The notes: generated from the letters alone by a model not told the origin. A DNA stretch of 64,000 nucleotides from Silurus meridionalis (GCF_014805685.1 NC_060911.1:8539712-8603711), one strand, 5' to 3'; numbered from the stretch's first letter, positions 33,510 through 45,234 are shown. Translations and numbers: made by a program.

Positions 33510-33634
33510 AGGGTACAGAATTACTAGGTGCAAAATATAGAGGTTGTCCATAATAAATATATGTTTTCCATTAGCAACCTTACCTTCTTTAGTTTAATCT
33601 CCATTTAGGATCAGTAAAATGCTCGAATGCAAAG

Positions 33635-34240
33635 CAGCTGTCCATCTTACTTAAGTAGATTTTTCTACTTTTTTACACAAATATATGAACTTTCTACTTC
33701 TTACTTTGTCAATATTTTTCTTCTCACTGCGTTTTCAGCCCGTCAACCTACTTCTTGTCTTTGCACGCTTTTTTCAATCTACCACTGGTGTATCATTTCC
33801 TGGCTCTCACGCACAATACACGTAGGCTAGTTTACGAAGCTAACAACAAGCAAGAAGTATGTATGTGTATGTGGTTAATGTGAATGAGACAGAGGGAGTC
33901 AGTGATGTAAACATGACAGAGAACAGAAATATTCCTGATCACCTGATCATCTTTTCTCTGCTTGTGTTCTATATGGTGGATATTCAGCCTGAAAACATTT
34001 ATTAGGTAACAATTTATTTCGTGTTAATATATTTATATGATGTGAGGTCCAGTTACCAGCATGATACTAAAACAGGTAGTAGTAATGACTACTTTTTACC
34101 TAAGTACATGTCAGAGCCCAAACTTCTTTACTTTAACTTAAGTGAAAAAGTGTAGTCAGTACTTCAACTTTTACCAGAGTCTTTTAAAACACGAGTATCT
34201 GTACTTGAGGGAAGAATCTGTGCACTTTTGCCACCTCTGT
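33635..34240. mobile_element. hAT-like non-autonomous element
   Basis: The left end CAGCTGTCCATCTTACTTAA is followed by GTAGATTTTTCTACTTTTTT. The right end reads GTATCTGTACTTGAGGGAAG and then TGCACTTTTGCCACCTCTG, i.e. an inverted CAGAGGTGGC terminus. The 'tacttaagta' rich ends are typical of a fish hAT group also represented at 62034. No transposase and no clear target duplication. Confidence 0.45.
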
Positions 34241-34811
34241 CATTAATAAGATCTATGTGCATCAGCTTCTCAAGTCTGGCTTCACTAAAATAAGCAACAG
34301 ATTCTTCTTTTTGCACAAGCTAAAGTAAAGAGAGGCTAACAATCCAGAAAGCGCTATCCCACACCATACTCCCTACACCAAACACAAGCCAGCAGGTAAA
34401 TCAGAGAGATAAAAAATGTCAGGTCACAATTTGTCAGATAATTTCATCATTGAGGTGGATCAAGAGCAGTGAATTAAACACGGAATTGAATAATCCATTG
34501 ATTCACAGGGTTTAGTAGATCAAACAGTAAACCAAATCTTCCCGTGATTCGCATTAGACAGAGGTCCATTGTACTTCATGTCAAATTATGAATTTCAAAA
34601 CAAAAATTCGTTTGAGTCAATCGAAGAACGACATAATCCTGTGATTCCGGATTTCGCTTTTGTTAAATCTCCTCGTGAAAGGCTGATTAAATGAATGCAA
34701 TCACATGCTTGCATTGTGTGCCATCTCCCTCACGTTTCCCTCGCTGTGTCTAAGTAAAGGTACAGGTGAAAATTTAATAACTTCGAGACGTGCATACAGA
34801 GGCATACAGAC
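34241..34811. other. unassigned non-coding DNA
   Basis: Nothing recognised beyond chance frames. Confidence 0.45.

Positions 34812-34896
<85 letters not shown>
34812..34896. repeat. (GATA)n microsatellite
   Basis: A pure GATA tract of about 85 bp. Confidence 0.95.
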
Positions 34897-35012
34897 TGGA
34901 GGTCACGCTAAGTCGTATATCATGGTGATATACAAATAAACAGATGTGCAACTTTTCTGCGTGTGTAATAGTCATTATGAAGTTATGCATTAGAATTTGA
35001 AATAAATCTGCA

Positions 35013-35072
<60 letters not shown>
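35013..35072. repeat. (TG)n microsatellite
   Basis: A pure TG tract of about 60 bp. Confidence 0.95.
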
Positions 35073-35074
<2 letters not shown>

Positions 35075-35584
35075 AATGTCATAGCACCATGTGTTGTATG
35101 AGGAGAATGGTGAATAAGAGAACAGGCTGGTTTAAATAAGAAGTGATTTTAATGAGGACAGCAGGCGTGACTATTTTGGGAGATTTCCTACTAAGTGTTT
35201 ATCAATGTAGTTAATGATGAAGCTATGGGGTTGCCATTCTCTCAAGGCTTAGTCTCTTTTTTTCTCTCTCTCTTTCTCGTTCTTATTTTGTGTCAAAATC
35301 TATTCATTTAATTCCTGAGCCTCATGGTTTAAGTAAGGTCCTTGAAAGGTAGTTACATAGTGTATATGCTATTTTTTTCTGGCCTTTAGATGTAAAAGAG
35401 CCGTGAGTGTTTTCTTACTTTTGTTCAGGTTTCTTCGTTTCCTGTTTAGACTTTAGCTTTAATTAATTAACTGATTTGTAGATTATTAAAGCTACAATAT
35501 GTAGTTCAAAGTGATAGAATTGTAACAGCTCATTATTTACTTATACATATTGTACCTACTGTACCTATTTTCATATATATAATC
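35073..35584. other. unassigned non-coding DNA
   Basis: AT-rich, no feature. Confidence 0.45.
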
Positions 35585-36500
35585 ACCAGTGCCGGGCCGT
35601 GCATTTGGTACCTGGGCCTTGCAATATACCAACACATGGCATTACAGAGAGAGAGGAATTTCACATATGGAGGGTGAATACCATTTTTACTAAAACAAGA
35701 AAACCAGTTAAGACAACTCCAAACCTCTACACTACCACCGCAACTGTGCCACCTACATCATTTGGAGCAGTTTAGAATCAATATTTGTCTAATAACATGA
35801 CAAAACCATAAAAATTAAAATAAAATACAACCTACTAACCAGAGATCTTCTGAAGGCTGTAATCCAGTGGTACAGCTCATATTTACTGGTCTGGAAGTGG
35901 TGAAAAAAAACTTTCCCGGGCTGAGACACTCTAGCTAGCTTTGGGGTTGGCTGACCTCTCCTCACGATGTCTATGTCCGAGACCAAATCAATTTATTTTC
36001 CTCCGTAGGCATAAAAAAGTCAGATGTATTAATGTGTGCAGAGTTACACGTGTTTTTCCAGTCGAACTTGGCTGTAACAGTTTCCCTCTGACCAACCAAT
36101 CAGAGGAAGGAAAAATGCTGACACTATTCTGGGCCAGCTAGGTGCCCTGTGAGGTGAATTTGAACTCTGATTGGTTAAAGAAACAGAGCTATTTATTAAG
36201 GAGAGGATGGTAAAAGGGCCAGCAGTACTGACTTTGCAGGCCCTGGGCAGATTAGATTAACATGGCAGCACATAGAGGCTAAATTCTGATTGGACAAAAA
36301 ATCTAACATCCACATACACATACTGGAAGCAGTGCAGCCAAGAGAAACGCTACGAAATGAAGAGAATAAACTGTTGGGAATGAATTAATACAATTTCATT
36401 GAACAAATATTAGAATTTAGGTTGTAAATATAGGTCAGTGCTTCTGATAGTGTTTAGGCCAGCAGAAGAACGCTTTGCTGGCCCTGACCAGTGTCACTGT
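35585..36500. mobile_element. putative non-autonomous DNA transposon
   Basis: Starts CAGTGCCGGGCCGTGCATTT and GTACCTGGGCCTTG near 35587 and ends CTGGCCCTGACCAGTG near 36495. The ends share only a CAGTG/GGGCC-type inverted similarity. The interior has CCAATCAGAGG and TCTGATTGGTTAAAG words but no coding sequence. I recognise the start as a dispersed fish repeat; superfamily and exact borders are unsure. Confidence 0.4.
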
Positions 36501-38442
36501 ACTGACTGTTAAACCAATGTACTTGTTTTACTAAATTTATATATTTTTTTAAGTAACTCAATAATATGTTCAATAATCTGATTGCAAAACCTAGGAAAAA
36601 AAAATCTGACAAAAGAAAAGAAAACAGAAAAGCCTTTGATTCTCATCTCTGGATTCAGCTTTGTGCTAGGAATTAGTGGTACATCAGTAATTGAGTTTAA
36701 TAACAACACTGAGTAAGAAGCTAAGTTTGTGGGATATGAGTGACTGAACTCTCTCTCATCATTTAGTAGTACACTACTTGTTTCTGGTATTAGAAGTCCT
36801 CAAAACTGAAATGAATCAAAGCGTGGCTGTTACATTATAAACAGAATGTTCTGGAAACTCACTTTTGTTTTTTTTGTTTTTTTAAGTCGTTGTGATCCTG
36901 TTGGGTGCCAGACGGATTTTTGTTCCTATTTCAGAGAACAATCATGGAATCGTTCTTCAGATCCACATGATGAAATGCGTATGTTCAGCTTGCCTTATGA
37001 AATAAACCATGAATAATATGAACAGTGAGCAGCAGCAGGCCGTTTTAAAGAGACAAACAAAAAAAAAAAAGAGGGGGATTTGAAAGTCTCATGAGCCTGA
37101 GTCGAAGTCATTTCAATCACTCCTGCCATTTTCATAAGCAAGCAGGCGGGACCAGGCGGCTATCTGATTTTTATTCCGGATATTTGAATTGAGTTGATAC
37201 TGAATTCTCAGGCACGGGAATACAACCACAATCTCTCATTTACTTTGGTTGAACATGCTCAAATCTGTTCTAATAATCAATACAATATGCACAAAACGGT
37301 TTACACATCAGCTGTCGGAGTATCAATGATCTTTACAGTCATGCTGCACCTTATAAACCAGGTTGAGAAAGTAAAAACACTGAGGGAAAGAACATGAACG
37401 AAAGACACGTAGGAGGTGGTGGAACCGTCCAGAAGAAATTCATCTGGAACGAGAAGACGTTCAGAAAAGGTTTAAAAGGAAGATAGGGAGCATGCCCTCG
37501 TGCCACAGGGAATAAGTAATTTACCAAAAAATAGCTGCAGCCTTCCTTACTGTACGGCAGCTCGGAATTTTTAAAGCGTCGCTTTCAGCATGGATTATTT
37601 CCACATGACCGCACCTCTGTCCCTAAACATGCAGCGGGAAAAAGAAAATTGTGAGACACGGCGAAAGAGAGCGAGAGAGTATGGGACTGTGATTTCTTAA
37701 TGCTGTTGGCTGATGCTGTAAGCACGCTACAGCTGTCAGTCTGTCTGTCCATCTGTCTGTCAGTACACGAGACAGCAAAATGCCACGAGTCAAACTCTGG
37801 AGCCGAACTGACAAGAATCTCGCCTGTCAAAAAAGAAAAAAAAAAGTTCCTGTCAGTCCTAGAACGAATGTTTATTTCTCTAGCGGTCATAATAATCACA
37901 ATCAGCATCATCGATCACTTAGACTCGGGCTGGAAAAGTACTTATCCTTGTGCAGTCTATTAACTGATTACATACTCGAGTTCTCTAAGGCGAAGGATAC
38001 ACATATACTATTAGACATAAAATCTTTTCAGTCGGTCTCTGATGGAGACGGTGGAAATAGGGAAACATTTCATATAATTGAAAGCTCTATTGCTAAATAA
38101 ATACGCACATTCATATTCTTGACTGAAGTTAAATAAATAAAATACATATGCTTAAATTATCATGTAAAAGGAAAGAAGTCTGCTTTAGATCACACATTGA
38201 TTTTAATTATTGATCGTAACCAAAATAAAGCAAGAAACAAGAAAATATAGTGGATTTAAAAAAATAAATAGCTAAAGCTAAAGCTTACTAATATCAGCCT
38301 AATTAATCACATGATAATATAAAAAAAAAAAAATATCAACTACATAAACAGGTTGAGTTTTCTGTAACAATGCACACTGCTGTGTTTAAAAACAAAGTGT
38401 CCCGAGTTAGTATCGTATTAAAGCACAAAAACCTGGTTATTA
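36501..38442. other. unassigned non-coding DNA
   Basis: Contains an A-run at 37061-37071 and a short TGTCTGTC run at 37739-37760. The overlapping frames at 37585-38100 on both strands show no family features. Confidence 0.4.
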
Positions 38443-38873
38443 CGAGGTGCTATCAAAAAGTTTCAAGACCAACGGTGCTAACTGATGCTATATTTTGACC
38501 ACGCACCCTTTAAAAGCAGAAGAAAATCACTGGAGGTGATGAGACGAGAGTCAGGAAGTCCTTTAACGAGCTCAACCCCCTGAAAATATTAAAACCATTC
38601 AGCAACTTGTGCATAATTACGGTCCGAACACAATCCACACGATCTTCTCGAAGCTGAACGAAGCTCAATGGTCTCAGTTTTGACACCATTGTGGAGATCC
38701 GGCACGAAACGCAGAAGATGCTTGACACGCCACAGAAAGAAGATTGCCAGGACATATTCCAGAAGTGGCAGTAACGCTGGAAGCGCTTTTAAAGGTGATA
38801 GTGTGTACATGAAGATAAATAAAGTACTTTCTTGTAAACAGAGCTAGTCTTAAAACTTTTTCCTACCATCTCG
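38443..38873 (+). mobile_element. mariner element, internally deleted
   Basis: TA flanks on both sides. The left terminus CGAGGTGCTATCAAAAAGTT and the inverted right terminus (…AAAACTTTTTCCTACCATCTCG) match at 22 of 27 positions. Plus-strand translation near 38580-38645 gives PENIKTIQQLVHNYGPNTIH, the same DNA-binding segment as the 8.9 kb copy. At 431 bp it has lost most of the transposase and could only move in trans. Confidence 0.75.
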
Positions 38874-39126
38874 TATTTATCGGATGCTCTGTAGCCAATT
38901 ATGAAGCCTTATACCACTTCATTTGAGAGAGAGAAAGATAGAAGATAAGATGCTGGTAAGGTAACACCTGCTATCTTATGTAGGGATGCATCAAATTTTT
39001 GAAAAGATATTAAAGATATTAAAAAAAAATACAAATGGAAAACCTGCTGCCCCTCCCCCCACGTTTAATGCTCAGATTGCACTCTTGCTTTAGGTGTATT
39101 ACAGCGCCACTTAGAAAAGAGCAATC
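38874..39126. other. unassigned non-coding DNA
   Basis: AT-rich with A-runs; possibly part of the hAT element whose transposase relic follows. Confidence 0.35.
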
Positions 39127-39453
39127 ATGTCAGCGGTATGGAAGTATTTAAAAGTTTCTGATGACTCATTTGCAATATGCAGTCTTTGTGTGTTGAAAGT
39201 TTTAAGAGGGGGCACTTTTCCACTACAGGGTTTATTCACCACCTGAAAACCCGACATCTAATTCAGTACACAGAGTCTTTAAAAAATTTTGAAAATTTGC
39301 AAATGATACTTCAGAAGCATGTGGAACTACAGAAATTCATTGCTTTAGATGACCAGCGATTCTCTGTTGTGCAGGACATTGGATTGCGTAGACTCACTGA
39401 ACATATTGAGCCACGTTACACACTGCCAAGCAAAAGCGATTTTGCAGAGACCT
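39127..39453 (+). pseudogene. hAT transposase N-terminus with BED finger
   Basis: From ATG 39127 it reads MSAVWKYLKVSDDSFAICSL followed by C, then after a frame shift near 39210 FSTTGFIHHLKTRH. Together these give the CxxC and HxxxxH pattern of a BED zinc finger. Downstream, IALDDQRFSVVQDIGLRRL and EHIEPRYTLPSK match the conserved segment after the BED finger in hAT transposases. A stop follows at 39453 and the catalytic domain is missing. Confidence 0.75.
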
Positions 39454-39781
39454 GACTCTCTGAAACGTTGGACTGTGTTGCATAACACATCCATGAGCTC
39501 ATGACCACAGACATCTCAGCTTTAACCTAGACATTTGGAGCTCAAACGCAAGTTCAGCTAGCATGCTTGGCTTAACAGTGCAGTGGATAGATGCTGAATT
39601 TTAAATTTCAACACATTTTGTTTTGAATCTTGCTGAACTACCAATTGGCAGAAGCGATAATCCACTTTACTACTGCCGCATGAACGGATTGTGCACATGT
39701 ATTTATCTGTCCCAAGCACCAGCACAGAGACTAAATTAAATATTTGGTTGTGATACTTCCAATAACAAAATTCAAAGTAGG

Positions 39782-40377
39782 GGCTGTAACGATTCCTCAA
39801 AAAACTAGAGTAATTCGATTACAAAAATTAATCTAAGCAAATTGATTTGCCTTGATGCTTCGTTCAGTCCATTTTACAAAACACGGAGCACTGTTCCCAC
39901 AGGCTAATATTACTGACTGTTAACTCTGGAGCGTTGTGGACAGGTAACACAAAATTCTGAATGAAAAAATTGAGGAACGGGTAGAAAACAGCGAGGGGCG
40001 ATTAGAAGATTCATATGGAAGCCCGTTTCCGCCACATAAAAAAAGTCAGACTATTTCTCGCAATTTTGACTTTTTTTAGCCAATCGGGAAGCGTCACCCC
40101 CTCTGTAGTGTCAGAAAACTTTACAAATTAACATAAAATAGATTACAATCAATAGAATCGCATAGTATTAAATTAAGCCTCCGGTCCCTGAAGAGACCTC
40201 TGTAGGAGATTGAACAAGACAGACGAAGCAGAGGAGACCTCATTCACACACCGCCTTATTTTCCTTTGTATATTTAGTATTGCTTTTTAAATAATGGAAG
40301 TATCCGATTACTCGATTAATCGTTGGAATAATCGGTAGAATTTCTCGATTACTAAAATAATCAGTAGCAACAGCCCT
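39782..40377. mobile_element. hAT-like element with GGGCTGT termini
   Basis: The left end TAGGGGCTGTAACGATTCCT and right end AATCAGTAGCAACAGCCCTA are imperfect inverted repeats. Repeated ATTCGATTACA, ACTCGATTAATCG and TCTCGATTACT motifs inside the ends are typical of this fish hAT type. The flanks ATTCAAAG and ATTCTAAT agree at 6 of 8 bases and may be a decayed target duplication. Its left part (GGAGC..TGGACAGGTA) recurs at 57090. Confidence 0.6.
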
Positions 40378-40948
40378 AATTCTAATTGTCATTATTTTAT
40401 TGGTTTGCAGTTTGTTTGTTTTTTTGTTTTTGTTTTCTTTAGATTAATAAAAATTCTAAAATATAATAGTAGATCTATTTAAAGTAATACAAACAAAAAT
40501 AATAGTAATACAATCAATTATATAAAAAAGTTCAGTCAAGTGCATCTTGAATTTTTCAAATTCGGCTTTGGCCCAAAATTTCCATTCCGCTGCATCTCTA
40601 CATATAAGAGATAGCAAAAACTTACTACATTTTTTGGGAAATGTGTTGCTGTGCTGTAAGCAAAACAACACACTCCAGGCCAATTTACTTCAGGGTGGGT
40701 AACACAACGGGTTTGACCATATCACCCAAACCACACTCCTGAAAATATATTTTCATAAGTGCACAGTTTGGAGTTTATTCTTCCTTCCTCAATATGCACT
40801 ACTTTATATAAATGTTCAATTAAATTAAGCACACAATAAATCATATTGGATTATTCTTGCTGGCATGAAAATGGAAGTCACATGACCTGGAGATTTAGTG
40901 TAGCTTCAATTCACAGGGGATATTATAGTTTCTACAGTAGGTTTTGAA
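40378..40948. other. unassigned non-coding DNA
   Basis: AT-rich with no recognised feature. Confidence 0.45.

Positions 40949-41005
<57 letters not shown>
40949..41005. repeat. (ATT)n microsatellite
   Basis: A pure ATT tract of about 57 bp. Confidence 0.95.
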
Positions 41006-41063
41006 CATCAGACTTAATATCAAGGGTCAGTGGAAAAGTGCTATATACATGTATAGTACTGAT

Positions 41064-41585
41064 ATACATTATATAGACATACTTTTTATTATTTTATACT
41101 TAATGGACAATAGTTTTTGGACACTTGATCGTAGGATTGGTATGTTTTCTAAACATCCCATTTCACATTCAGTCCCTATTTGCTGTTATAATAATGTCCA
41201 CTCTCCAGAGAAGTTTAACTAGTTTTTGGAGTGTTATTATGAAGATTTGTGCTCATTCAGCCACATGGGTTTTAATAAAGTCAGGTACTGATGTAGGTGA
41301 GATCATGACGTCTGGGGTTCAGTCAGTGTTCCAATTAATTCCAAAGATGTTCAATAGGGTTAAGGTCAGAGCTCTAGAGCAGGCTACTCAAGTTCTTCTG
41401 TTACAACCATGTAAAGCATATCTTCATGCTGGAAAAAGTTTGGCTCTCCTAGTTTAAGGAAATATTTAATGCCAACACATCCAAAGATGTCTTATGCAAC
41501 TGTGTACCTTCAAGTTTCTGGTAAGGGTTTATGGAAGAACCACATATGACTGGAAAAGTCATGTGTCCCAATACATATAATGTAC
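41064..41585 (-). mobile_element. Tc1-type deletion derivative, copy 1
   Basis: Ends TACATTATAT and ATATAATGTA. Read on the minus strand the interior contains DLNPIEHLWN, the conserved segment near the last catalytic glutamate of Tc1 transposases, then stops. It aligns throughout with the copy at 41985-42508 (GTTCAATAGGGTTAAGG against GTTTAATAGGGTTGAGG). About 0.5 kb remains of a 1.2-1.6 kb element. Confidence 0.65.
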
Positions 41586-41896
41586 GATTATTATTTTTTT
41601 TTCACCTGATAAGATGAATCAAGTTTATTAGGTCATGAAAAACAGAACACTGTCTGCTCTCCGTCAGGGATTCCAGATACCCAGATAGTCTGTCAAGGTT
41701 GTGATTGAACAACACTTTGATTTGTTGCATGTTATGTAAGGACACGGCTGCTCTAAACAATGGGGTCGGCTTGTGTAAATAAACCAAGTTTTTCATTGGT
41801 GCTGGTTTTATTGTTGTGTTTAGAGAGGATGACAATCCTGCTCATAGTGGCTGCTTTTGTAAGTGCACTCAGTGGCAGACACTTTGACTAAGTACT

Positions 41897-41932
<36 letters not shown>

Positions 41933-41984
41933 AGGAAGTACTCAATTCAAGCAGGTGTAAACCACTGGGACACATCCAACCATA
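41586..41984. other. unassigned DNA with an (AG)n run
   Basis: AG units at 41901-41928. The stretch GTGTAAACCACTGGGACACA just before the next element resembles 42629-42655, so the flank may be duplicated. Nothing else recognised. Confidence 0.4.
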
Positions 41985-42508
41985 CACTATATTGCCAAAA
42001 GTTAGCAGACACCTGGTCATAAGTATGGTATGTGTTTTTTGAGCAATGCATCCACAATAAGTTTCATTTGGCTGTTATGATAGCCTTCACTCTTCTGGGA
42101 AGGTGTTCCACTAGATTTTGGAGTGTGCTTATGGAGATTTAAGCTCATCCAGACACAAGTGTGTTAGTAAAGGCAGGTACTGATGTAGGAGTGTGAGGAG
42201 GTCTGGGGTGCAGTCAGTGTTCTAATTCATCCCAGAGGTGTTTAATAGGGTTGAGGGTCAGAGCTCTTTAACACGAGATCTTTCACTCCAACTCATGCAA
42301 AGAAGATCTTCATGGAGTTTACTATGTGCACAGGGGTTTTGTGCTGGAACATGTTTGGGTCTCCTAATTCAAGCAAAGGGAAAATTTCATGCAACTGAAT
42401 CCAAAGGCACCACATACAATTGTGCCTTCAGCTTTGCGATAACAGTTTGGGAAAGAGCAACATATGGCTGGGAAAGTCAGGTTTTGCAATAATTTTGTCC
42501 ATATAGTG
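41985..42508 (-). mobile_element. Tc1-type deletion derivative, copy 2
   Basis: TA flanks, left end CACTATATTGCCAAAAGTTA and right end ATTTTGTCCATATAGTG form inverted termini. The minus strand reads LNPIKHLWDELE (about 42215-42250), a Tc1 transposase signature. The first two catalytic segments are deleted, so at 524 bp it is non-autonomous. Confidence 0.75.
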
Positions 42509-42517
42509 TACATTCAC

Positions 42518-42520
<3 letters not shown>

Positions 42521-42573
<53 letters not shown>

Positions 42574-42582
42574 CAGGCAGGC

Positions 42583-42617
<35 letters not shown>
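42521..42617. repeat. (AG)n(CAGR)n compound microsatellite
   Basis: AG units 42522-42572 run into CAGG/CAGA units to 42617. The same compound structure in the same order is found at 43204-43280. Confidence 0.95.
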
Positions 42618-42796
42618 AAGATATAGAGGTGTAATCCAACTGAGACACATCCAACAATGTCGAGGCACATATATTCAGATAAAGAGAGAGAAAATAAAAC
42701 AAAGAGGGAGAAAAAGAGATGGATAGAGAAGGATGCAGGTCGAAGTTAGGCTGATATTCTACTCAACAAACATATTGGGACTTTTGGGACTTTTTG

Positions 42797-42799
<3 letters not shown>

Positions 42800-42851
<52 letters not shown>
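42800..42851. repeat. (CT)n microsatellite
   Basis: A pure CT tract of about 52 bp that truncates the next Tc1 fragment. Confidence 0.95.
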
Positions 42852-42855
<4 letters not shown>

Positions 42856-43070
42856 TGGAACACTGACTGCACACCAGACCTCCTCACACTCCTACATCAG
42901 TACCTGCCTTTACTAACACACTTGTGTCTGGATGAGCTTAAATCTCCATAAGCACACTTCAAAATCCAGTGGCACACCTTCAGAGTGGAGGCTATCATAA
43001 CAGCCAAATGGAACTAATTTTGGATGCATTGTTTAAAAAGCACATACCATTCATATGTCTACACATTGGC
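42852..43070 (+). mobile_element. Tc1-type fragment, copy 3, inverted
   Basis: The sequence is the reverse complement of about 42020-42225 of copy 2 (AATCTCCATAAGCACACTTC, CTTTACTAACACACTTGTGT, CTACATCAGTACCTGCC all match). It breaks off at the (CT)n tract, so only the 5' terminal part of the element remains, in opposite orientation to copies 1 and 2. Confidence 0.75.
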
Positions 43071-43201
43071 TGTGGCTTTGTCAGGATTCACATTCACATT
43101 GACCAGGTGATAGACGGATACTTTTCTGTTGTGCCACTCAGGAATGCATGTAACATGAAAATCAGTGTGATTTCATTTTGCCCTGAAAATGATAAATAAA
43201 C

Positions 43202-43203
<2 letters not shown>

Positions 43204-43280
<77 letters not shown>

Positions 43281-43343
43281 AAGTGCACCCTCAAACTGTC
43301 ATAAAAGAGTGCACTGGATGATGACAACCAGATGGATTATACT

Positions 43344-43391
<48 letters not shown>
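43204..43391. repeat. (AG)n(CAGA)n and (TG)n
   Basis: A compound AG then CAGA tract (43204-43280), a 65-bp spacer and TG units at 43346-43391. Confidence 0.95.
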
Positions 43392-43398
<7 letters not shown>

Positions 43399-43723
43399 TT
43401 TGTCTGTGTAGCATGTTGATGCCACATTCTATGAAATGGATCTGGCAGCTCCAGCCTTGCTGCTCATTTGCGTCAGCGCCACTTATCCCGATCGGTGTCA
43501 CGATTGGCCGATAGCACTGTCCCTCAAACCAATCCGGCATCAGGATTGGCTAACGATGACGAGGGTGCCGGCAGGGCAGATGCTGTCAGTTTGTTCATCA
43601 GAGCTTGGTTGATTTTTTTTTTTTTTTTCTGTGCAGACATATGGGACAACAAACGGCTACACAGCAAGACTCCAAAAAAAAAAAAGAAACGCACTCACAT
43701 TCACACCATCTCGCTCTTTCTCA
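43392..43723. other. unassigned non-coding DNA
   Basis: Contains AATCCGGCATCAGGATTGGC-type inverted words near 43520-43550, a T-run at 43614-43628 and an A-run at 43674-43685. No gene seen. Confidence 0.4.

Positions 43724-43772
<49 letters not shown>
43724..43772. repeat. (AC)n microsatellite
   Basis: A pure AC tract of about 49 bp. Confidence 0.95.
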
Positions 43773-43774
<2 letters not shown>

Positions 43775-43859
43775 ATGCGTAAAAACATTGAGTGAGCAGA
43801 GGTTTAAAAGGAATAAAAAGTTCAAACTAATAACCTTTAGTGTGTTGGGACTTTACACA

Positions 43860-44381
43860 CTATATCCAGGCAGACAGACGAGTGGATTCCTGGACAGACA
43901 GCCACACAGGAGGCTGACAGACAGAAAAAAAAAGATAGATGGATGGATAGGTAGATAGACAGACAGACAACCAGGACAATCAGGAAAACATTAAGGTTTG
44001 AGTCTTGTACAGAGTGATACCCTTCTACGATCACTTCTACTGTAAAAAAAAAAAAAACTAATAAACAAACAATTCAAATAGTAATAGATAGCCAGGCACA
44101 GACAGACAAACAGAGACCTAGACAAACCGACAGACAATAGCCTAAACACTATTATAAACCGAGAGAAAGGCCTGTAGCGGAAGAATGATGCAAAAGCAAA
44201 ACAAACAAACAAATATTTCAGAAGTTGATTGCCATGCATAGACAAACAGAGACAAATCCAGAAAAAAAAAAAAGAAAAAAAAAAAAAGAAAAAGAACAGG
44301 CCTGAAAGGAGTAAAAGATGCAAGTGCAAAAACAAATAAAAAAAAAAAACAAACATACACTAAAAAACTAATTGGATAGCC

Positions 44382-44438
<57 letters not shown>

Positions 44439-44600
44439 AATAATATACATAGACAGACATACAATAGCCTAAACAGTAAAATAAACAGAGAGAAAAGTCT
44501 GTAAGCAAAGAATGATATACATAAACAGCGACAGACAGACAGACAGACAGACAGAAAGATTCAGATTGAAAGACATAAATGTGCAGACAAATGATTCCAA
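43860..44600. repeat. decayed tandem array rich in CAGA/GATA units
   Basis: Related blocks recur: GACAATAGCCTAAACACTAT (44133) and TACAATAGCCTAAACAGTAA (44459). GAGAGAAAGGCCTGTAGCGG (44160) compares with GAGAGAAAAGTCTGTAAGCA (44488) and GGCCTGAAAGGAGTAAAAGA (44299). Between them lie (CAGA)n runs (44382-44438, 44526-44553) and A-runs. This looks like old tandem copies of a unit of about 150-330 bp, broken by microsatellite growth. Confidence 0.6.
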
Positions 44601-44639
44601 AGACCTTTTAACAGACTTGTTAAGCAGATATAATTTTTA

Positions 44640-44640
<1 letters not shown>

Positions 44641-44687
<47 letters not shown>
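44641..44687. repeat. (AC)n microsatellite
   Basis: A pure AC tract of about 46 bp. Confidence 0.95.
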
Positions 44688-44691
<4 letters not shown>

Positions 44692-44841
44692 TCTTAATCT
44701 ATTGGGTAGGTCTGATTCCCTCAGTGTGTCTCGCCTCTCTGTAGTGTAGTGCAGCACACTGAGAAGGAGTTTCACTTGGCCCCTGGCATCATGGCAACCT
44801 GACAGATGGAGGCAATGCCTGTGAGAATGCGGAGGGAACAA

Positions 44842-44855
44842 GAAAGAGAGAGGGA

Positions 44856-44908
<53 letters not shown>
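44842..44908. repeat. (AG)n microsatellite
   Basis: About 66 bp of AG with GGG interruptions at the start. Confidence 0.95.
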
Positions 44909-44909
<1 letters not shown>

Positions 44910-45232
44910 AATTATAGACTAATAGATTTCACAATAAGCGATAGAAAATGAAGAAAGTAAGGAGAGAAATGGAAAGATGCACCCCATCAGGTGAAGCTGG
45001 TGACATTAGCGGAGTGATAAACGGAGCGAAAGAGTGCGGTGTAAAGAGATAGGTGCTCATTACCTGACTTCGTTTTTTCCTCTCTGTTTGCTCTTGTGTA
45101 TCTCTGTGCAGTATTAATATAAACCAGTTTACAAGAAGTGATTCCAGGTAGCAGTACACATAATCCCACACCCCTGCACTGTGTCTCATTTCCTCCACTC
45201 ATCTGCTCTCTTTGCCCATCACTTTTTCTTTC

Positions 45233-45234
<2 letters not shown>
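44909..45234. other. unassigned non-coding DNA
   Basis: No feature; overlapping short frames on the minus strand only. Confidence 0.45.
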
